A stretch of DNA of 9,124 nt from CAZUQH01 sp964622465 (GTDB taxonomy: Bacteria; CG03; CAZUQH01). Positions 1 to 6,900 of the stretch are shown one piece after another (the stretch's first letter is position 1; each line of letters begins with the position of its first letter). A model generated the notes under the pieces. The model was given only the letters and a program-made list of their open reading frames with translations, was not told the origin of the DNA and ran no database searches. Where the stretch lies: the NCBI GenBank assembly GCA_964622465.1, contig CAZUQH010000043.1, positions 1 to 9,124 of the forward strand, given 5' to 3'. Made by a program: the position numbers and the translations under genes.

Positions 1-93
1 ATTTCCTTGTCTCCTCAAGCAAAGTGCGTCCAAACGCGACCTGCAAGGTGGTTGTGCTTCGCTAATAGGTACGCAACCCTATGTAACAGCAAC

Positions 94-122
94 TTGACAA
101 AATTGTAAAGATATTGTAACAT
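94..122 (+). promoter_or_regulatory. Predicted sigma70-type promoter of the operon
   Basis: A perfect -35 hexamer TTGACA (94-99) is followed by a 17-bp spacer and a -10-like hexamer TAACAT (117-122, 4 of 6 matches to TATAAT). Surrounding DNA is A+T-rich. Transcription would start near 129-131 and give a leader of about 128 nt that contains the whole riboswitch aptamer. No other -35/-10 pair upstream of the first gene is as good. The call rests on motif reading only. Confidence 0.6.
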
Positions 123-159
123 TATATTGGAAGTTGTGGAAATAGTTTTTTGGTAACTT

Positions 160-245
160 GTTGTCCCGAAAAGGCAGAGCCCAAAGTATTTGGGCTGCGC
201 AAAGTTGTCGGCTAGCCAAGATTAGTTGGTTGGCAGCGACATGCC
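160..245 (+). promoter_or_regulatory. Cyclic-di-GMP-I (GEMM-I) riboswitch aptamer
   Basis: The conserved blocks of the GEMM-I class appear in the right order. GAAAAGGCA (168-176) matches the 5' core block. A perfect 8-bp hairpin (178-185 with 189-196, loop GTA) follows. The hallmark GCGCAAAG (197-204) comes next, then CGGCTA (209-214), a second hairpin (211-219 with 226-234, with wobbles) and GGCAGC (232-237). P1 can close by TGTC (162-165) with GACA (238-241). Aligned by eye to the Vibrio cholerae Vc2 aptamer, the ligand-contacting positions G20, A47 and C92 correspond to G173, A201 and C237, and the G21-C46 and C22-G45 pairs to G174-C200 and C175-G199. All are canonical, which predicts c-di-GMP rather than cGAMP. 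The first hairpin has a 3-nt loop instead of the usual GNRA tetraloop, so the usual tetraloop-receptor docking may be absent. This element would control the secreted-protein operon downstream. Confidence 0.8.
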
Positions 246-260
246 GAAGGATAACGTGTG
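246..260 (+). promoter_or_regulatory. Shine-Dalgarno, start site and putative anti-SD target of the riboswitch
   Basis: GAAGGA (246-251) lies 6 nt before the GTG start at 258 and decides that start. GGATAAC (249-255) can pair with GTTGTCC (160-166) over 7 bp with one G-U wobble. Nucleotides 162-165 of that anti-SD strand are the same ones that form aptamer stem P1 with 238-241, so the two pairings exclude each other. Ligand binding, which stabilises P1, would free the ribosome site. There is no hairpin plus U-run in the leader, so translational control is more likely than attenuation. The mechanism is inferred from pairing only. Confidence 0.5.
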
Positions 261-920
261 AAAAAGAAAACTAACCACTATCCTGAAAGAACTCTCCTCA
301 TTACCCTCCTGCTTTCTCTAGTATTCTCCGGATTTTGCTATTCAAACATAAGCTATGCTGCTGATTTTAACCAACAGGTCAATTCAATCCGCCAGGCGAT
401 AGCAAGAGAAAACCCACCGCTTGACTCAGACGAGCTTAATACAATCATCCAGCAATGTGAAAGTCTGCTTGCCGAAGAGCCAAAGTCCCTTGAAGTATTG
501 TGCTTAACTTCAATTTGCTATGCACTGAAAGATGATATTGACACTGCATTGGTCTTTACAACCCGTGCTCTTGAAATTTCACCTGACTATCCAGATGCGC
601 TGGCTTTTCACGGATTTCTTCTGTATGGTAAATCCAGGCAAGAACCTGCGTATCTTAGTGAGACAGTGGATACGCTTAAAAAACTACTGACAGTAGCACC
701 TGACTACAGAGGTCCTGTTATTCAAGGATATTCCAGTGATATCACAGAATACATGTACCATCTAGGAAGGGCATATACTGAGATGGAAGACAAGGACTCT
801 GCCAGAGAAGTATTTCAGCAGATATTACAGAAGTATCCAGATGGCCGTTGGGCGCCAATGGCAGAACTTTCTTTGAAGAGATTAGCATTGCCAGAGCACA
901 ATGATGATGTTAATGAATAA
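258..920 (+). CDS. Periplasmic TPR-repeat protein
   Basis: This is a 220-residue protein with a GTG start chosen because it lies 6 nt after GAAGGA and begins with a typical signal-peptide n-region (KKK). The hydrophobic core is at about residues 12-27 and signal peptidase I cleavage is likely after SYA (residue 34). No lipobox cysteine is present. The mature part is helical, with TPR-type repeats at about 76-110 (ending ALEISPDY), 111-150 (ending TVAPDY) and 163-196 (LGRAYTEMEDKDSAREVF, then QKYP). The last resembles the repeats of BamD/YbgF-type periplasmic proteins. TPR proteins of this size are protein-interaction scaffolds and no catalytic motif is visible. The gene is first behind the riboswitch and overlaps the giant secreted-protein gene by 20 nt, so it may assist folding, transit or anchoring of that protein. 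That role is inference and the substrate is unknown. The TPR call is firm; the exact function is not. Confidence 0.85.
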   Translation: MKKKTNHYPERTLLITLLLSLVFSGFCYSNISYAADFNQQVNSIRQAIARENPPLDSDELNTIIQQCESLLAEEPKSLEVLCLTSICYALKDDIDTALVFTTRALEISPDYPDALAFHGFLLYGKSRQEPAYLSETVDTLKKLLTVAPDYRGPVIQGYSSDITEYMYHLGRAYTEMEDKDSAREVFQQILQKYPDGRWAPMAELSLKRLALPEHNDDVNE

Positions 921-3900
921 TCACCACTCACTACGATCAGTTAAGCCTTTATTGGTTGCATGTGTGCTGATGCTATGGTCCATATCGCCAGTAATGGCCA
1001 GGATTGGTGGTGAGCGTTGTGGTTCCAGACATGGAGCGTTTCTGGAATCTGTTGGATCATATGAGACCTATGTTTTCTCAGGAGCACCCGGACTTGCCAG
1101 TGGGGCATACATTGTCAAACGTCATGAAGTGCGTTTAATCTTTCCATTTGACGAGGAAGGAGAGCGCCTAATACCTGGGGTTGGAAGCGGAAGTTTCACA
1201 GAAAGTAAGTGGTTCCACTGGTCGGGGACGAGAGAAGTAAGTGGTGATTGCTCGTCAGGATGGTATCGTGTGGGCCGGGATATATGGAAGAGCTCAGGAG
1301 ACGGGGGAGTAAGCGACCATAGGTGGAAAAATGAATGGAACAATCACGATGGAAGGGTGCTGATTGACTGGTATCGGGACTGGTGGGGAGACCCTGTAAC
1401 GATAAAGTATGAGATCAAAGAAGCAAGTGCCAAAGGACCGTATTTTGTTGAACTTGGAGGCCCACCGAACATCTGGACAGCTGCATGGGGACCTCAGAAC
1501 CCGAATGACGGTTCGGACTGGGCGGAGGTTCTGTCTTACAATGCTGAGTGGTGTGAGATAAAGACATTTGTGTATGAGGTATGGGATATAGCAGGACATT
1601 ATCTCGGTTTCCATCCAGGTCGGCCTGGTGATGTCGGCATTAGCTTTTATGCTTGGGGATATCGGAATTGGGACCCGCCGGTTCTTGACTCGCCTGCACA
1701 GGCAGTAACTACAAACAGAACGATAACTGTGAGCGGATGGAGAGCACCGACGAACTCACCAGTGGATCTGTATGACAATGACCACAAGCAACCTACTGTG
1801 TGGTCCGATGATTATGGTCGTTTCTCTGGAGCGGTTACACTTGATGAGGGCGAGAACCGCATAACAGCGACAGCGACTGGCAGGACAGGAATCCCGAGTG
1901 ACCATTCGGAGCCGATATTCGTAAAGTATCTTCCACCCGGGCCTGGCCCACCTCAGCTCGTCTCTCCTGCTGACGGTTCGTGGGTAAACACAAGTACTGT
2001 TACACTTGAGTGGCAGCCAGCAAAGGGAGATGACCCACAGAGATATCTCTGCTATGACATTGAAGTTTCTACGAGCCCTGACTTTTCGACCTTACTATAT
2101 GACCAAGGGATGTGTGACTGTCGAGACTATTTTACTGACCCTGGTCTTGAGGTGTTGCCAGACCACGGTTACGATGAGACCGGGTATTATCCGCTCGCAA
2201 GGAGCGTTGAAGATACAAAAGATTTCTATCAAGAATTTGACATGACATTTGTCAGCCCGCCTCTGTATTATGGATGGGTTAGAGTGGGATTAGAGAACAG
2301 CGACCCTGACAATACTTCCCTTCTTGAGGTTGGCGATTTTTACAAAGGAGATGATGGTAAAAGGAGATTTTCTTTGAGGTTCATAGACCAGAATGGTGAG
2401 GAAACATGGGCACGGCAGGTAATGCCTGACTTTGTAACTGGCCGAAGATACCACCTCAGGATAAGTTACGATAACAAAAAAGATGAGCTGACAGCCAGTA
2501 TGTGGGATGGTACTGCACTCGTGGCTTCGGTTGTACTGGAGCAAGTGGATGGTTTTGAATTTGACCGGGTAAGATTTTCCGTGCGTCCCGATAGGCCTAT
2601 TTCTGACATCTCCTGGAGCGCTAGCCAGCATGCTATTCATCTCTGGGGTGATGCAGACACTGCGCCTGGGAGACGCGAAATAGAGACGTACGTAGACAAT
2701 ATGAGGGTGGTGACCGGGGGAAATCAACCCCAGGTTCCACCACTGACAAACGCCGCTGTCACCGTCCCAGAAGGGACGGTATTCTGGAGGGTGCAGTCTG
2801 TAGACTTGTTGGGTAGAGAAAGCGACTGGGTATGCAGTGGTTTTTCGGTAGACGTTACACCGCCGGTTGCGGATGCCGGGACAGATTTTTCGGTACCTGT
2901 TAATACGACCATTACTTTTGATGGAACAGCAAGCTACGATCCGAAACCAGGAAGTGGCATTTCGTCTTGGAGGTGGGGATTCCTTGAGGGTGGAGCCCCT
3001 GTTACATTGCACGGCGAGATTACAAGTTTTTGCTTTCGCCATCCAAGCAGCTATGTTGTAAGATTAGTAGTTGAAGACGTTGCCGGAAATGTGACGTCGG
3101 ATACATTGCACGTGGCGGTGGGCGGCTCGGGTACTTATCCGTCTGCCTGGCCAAGTGCGCGGTATGATATGGAAAGGACTGGCTGGTGCTGCAACGCTTC
3201 CGGTGAAAGTTTGAGAGAGTTGTGGGCAATAGATGGGATTTGGGAGCATATTGTGATAGGGACACAAGGTAGAGTATATGGCTGTAGTGGAAGGTATCTC
3301 TCTGCTATCGACCCCGGATCTCAACAAGTGATCTGGAGATTTGAGGGTGATGGTGATCTCCTCCCGCCCGTCATTGGGTCGGATGGAAGGGTTTATGTTG
3401 TTAGTGATATCGGAACTCTCTCGGCCATAATGGAAACAGTGGATGACCCCAATCCATTTAAGGTAGAATGGGAGTATTCTATGGATGGGAGAGCGCTTAC
3501 ATCCCCTGTGGTAAGGTCCGATGGAAGAATATACTTGCATGTTGACAATGTTTTCCATGCACTGCGTGATGAAGGGGATAGAGTCAGTGTAGTGTGGGAG
3601 AAGCTTTTTCCTGCGCGGCCTGATGGATTGTTTTTGGCAGCCGCCGCAGGAAATACTGAGGCTGTATACGTTGTGAGTCAGGAATATGCGAGCCCCGGCT
3701 TCTGGAGGCTGTCGAAGTTTGTCGATGAGAGCCCTAACCATCAGGTCTGGTCGGTTGGTCTTGGCCAAGCTAATGACATTTCCTATCCGGTAGTCGGAGA
3801 TGCCGGAGATGTGTATCTGAGTTTAAACCGAACTGATGGTTCATGGCTCATTCGTTTTTCCAAAGACAACGGTAGTCAGGTATGGATTCAAAATCTCGGG

Positions 3901-6900
3901 CAGGTAGCTTCGGCTGCCGCGGTAGGGCCTGCTGGTCGTCTGTACGTTCAAGGAACAGACGCTGGTGGCGTTGGAAATCTGATTTGTGTAGACTCTAATG
4001 ATGGAACGAAAGTATGGAATTACGAGTATCAATGGATATTAAGTAGCTGTCTGCCTACTGTTGACAGGTCGGGAAATATACTTTGCCTAGCATACTTTGG
4101 TGACTCTGGGCAGCTGCTCAAATTCGCAGATGCCGGACTGTCTGGGCGAGTTATTGGAATGGCGTCGCTGTGGCAAGTTGGGTTCCGCGCGGATAGCTCA
4201 CCCGTGGTGAGCAACGAAGGGATGGTCTACTTGACGGGTGGGTCGGCATTACACTGTGTCGGCCCAGACCCCGAAGAAGTCTCCGTGTCAGTGGATGGGT
4301 TGGTAGAGGTGAATGAGCCAGGGATAACCATAGAGCGGTTGTTTTCTCTACCGGCAGATGCACTTAATGCTTTGCAGGTTCAGAATCTTGAAGAGCCACA
4401 GTGGATATACGATGTATCTTTTACGCCAAGTGCAGCCGTATGGACCTTTAAGTATGACCCGTCCGCCGTTGTTGGAGATGAGCAATCGCTGCGAGTCTAC
4501 CACTACGAAGAAATGGAATGGGCAGAATTACCAGGACAACAAATTGATACCGCTGCCAACTGGATTACTTGCACATTGGAATCAGCTTCTCTTTTCGTTA
4601 TTACAAGACCAGGGGATAGTTTACCTCCACGGACGGAGATACAATTTTTGGGCCCAAGTGTCGGAGCGAAGCCCGTGTTCATTTCTTCTGCCACAGCAAT
4701 AATGTTTACGGCGATTGATGACAGGTACGAGGTCGGTGATTCGGAAGGATTGGGTGTTCTATTTACAGAATATAGGATTGATTCAGGTGACTGGCAGGTA
4801 TATGAGGTAACATTCACACTAACCGCTGGCTATCACAGGATTGAGTACAGGAGCAAGGATAAGGCAGGAAATCTTGAGGAGATAAAGAGAACGGATGTAT
4901 TTCAGGATGAGGAAGCACCGAGAATTGATGTTGAGGTCGGTTATCCAAAGGTAACAACTCTTGAGTATGAATACATAACTTCAACCACAACAATAGAAAT
5001 AAGTGCGGATGATTATGGCGGCTCAGGTGTAGAGAGTGTTTTGTATCAGATTGACGCAGAAGACCTACATAGCTATAGTACACCAATTCAAATGGATACT
5101 GAAGGAAAGCATATCCTTACGATAATTGCACAGGATAAAGTTGGCAATGCACGGAGAGAAGAACGTGTGTTTTGTGTGGATAATACGCCACCTGAGGTAA
5201 CACTTGAGGTTAACGGGCCTGAATATCAGACAGCTGATATGTACTATGTGTTATCTGAAACAGAGTTTGTGCTTTTTTCTGAAGACCCTGCAATCAAGTC
5301 AGAGTTTCATGACGATTTTCTTCTTGATATCTCAACCTGGGTGGTAGAATCAGGTAGATGGTGGTGGGAGAGTTACAGTGCCTGCGGTACAGAAGGGAAA
5401 CTTGTATCTAAGAAAGAGTTTGTACATGAAAGGAAAGTGAAAGCACGAATGAGAACAGAAAAGTCAGGTACAAACTCCTGGGAGGTTTCCTGGATATATC
5501 CTCTGTATCATAACTGGGCAAATTGTATGTATGCGTTATTGCATAAAACTGGAGAGATAGAACTTACAATTGTAAAGGATGGAGAACGGTCAGAATACCG
5601 TACTCCATCATCTCTTTCTCCGTTTGACTGGCACGAGTTTATGTTTGAGATAGGTGGGGATGATTGGTTAGAAGAAAAGCAGGTAGTACTTTACATTGAT
5701 GGTGAGAAGTATTTAAAGGTAGATGATGAGAAGATAGCCGAACTTTCAGGCCATGTTGCATTTGATGCAAATGACGGTGCCCAGGCAGAGATAAAGTGGG
5801 TAAAGGTAATATGGGGAGAGGCACCAGGATGTGGTGTCCTTATGACCAAAAAGCAGATTGACGATAAAAGTTGGCAGGATTACGAAGGAGTTTTTACGCT
5901 TGAGATAGCAGGTCATCATACCGTCTCATATTTTGCAGAGGACCGGTTAGGCAATAAGAGTCAGGAAGAAAAAGAGGAGTTTGTACTTGACGACCTGTGG
6001 CCAGCTACTGAGATTGTAGAATCATACCAGCAAGGAACATGGAAGCACATAACCGACGAAAGAATCTATGTCCCTGAGAGTGCAAGTTATGCACTTTCGG
6101 CAGAGGATGAGGATATTGGGTGGAATGAGTATACGGAAAACTTCTGTGCTGATATAGCAGGATGGACTCCAGAATCAGGTTCCTGGAAGGTTCAGGAGGG
6201 AACGTATGAAGGAATTCAGGGCAAGTCAGTGAGATACACGGATTATCCTCATGATAGAATTGTTGAGGGTCTTGTAAAGACAGAATCTTCTGGCACAAAC
6301 TCCTGGGAGGTCGGCTGGATATATGGAAAGTATGAGTCGTGGGATAATTGCTGCTATGCTCTATTACACAAAGATGGCAAGGTAGAGGTTACGGTACTAA
6401 AAGGTGGTGAGCGTAGGAATTATGAGGTACAGTCGGACCTCTCGCCTCTTTTATGGCACAGATTTACATTTAAGGTAGAGGCCTCAACGCTTACATTCTC
6501 AATAGACCAGAAGGAGTATGTCAAAGTTATTGATGACCGACTTCCACTTCTTTCTGGAGGTATTGCACTTGATGCAAATGCCTCAAGAGTTTTGTTTGAT
6601 AACATTCGTGTTGCAGAGATAAGAGACGTTGCCATCTATTCAGGCATAGACAAAACCCAATACAGAATAGATAGTGGTATATGGCAGGAATGGGATAAAG
6701 AAAGTGAACAAATACAATTCTCAGAGGGTATAAGAACAATTGAATACAGAAGCACAGACAGAGTAGAAAATGAGGAGCCCACAAGAGCGACGACATATTA
6801 TGTAGATGGCACTGCTCCAGGAAGTATGCTTACACTTGAAGATGGTGCGCAGTATGAGTCAGAGAATGGAACACTCTATGCATCACAGGACACACAATAT

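Noticed and set aside
1..93. Short open stretches on both strands, including a minus-strand TTG frame from 46 to the window edge reading LQVAFGRTLLEETRK.
   Set aside because: Only about 15 codons are visible, with no clear ribosome site, and all three plus frames are also open for 20 to 36 codons here. The evidence is too thin to call a gene. A few 4- to 5-bp hairpins (such as ACCT-GCA-AGGT at 39-49) lack a T-run and are not called terminators.
168..176. Possible cGAMP-selective (GEMM-Ib, G20A) riboswitch, because GAAAAGGCA has an A where the common AGGGC has its first G.
   Set aside because: Aligning by the G21-C46 and C22-G45 pairs (G174-C200, C175-G199) places G20 at G173, so the A at 172 is position 19. 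The selectivity residue is therefore the canonical G.
2290..3768. Long open frames on the minus strand at 2290-3042 and 3064-3768.
   Set aside because: They lie wholly opposite the FN3-insert, PKD and propeller coding sequence, whose frame is clearly real. They show no recognisable domain, have odd composition, and fall in the G+C-rich part where stops are rarer.
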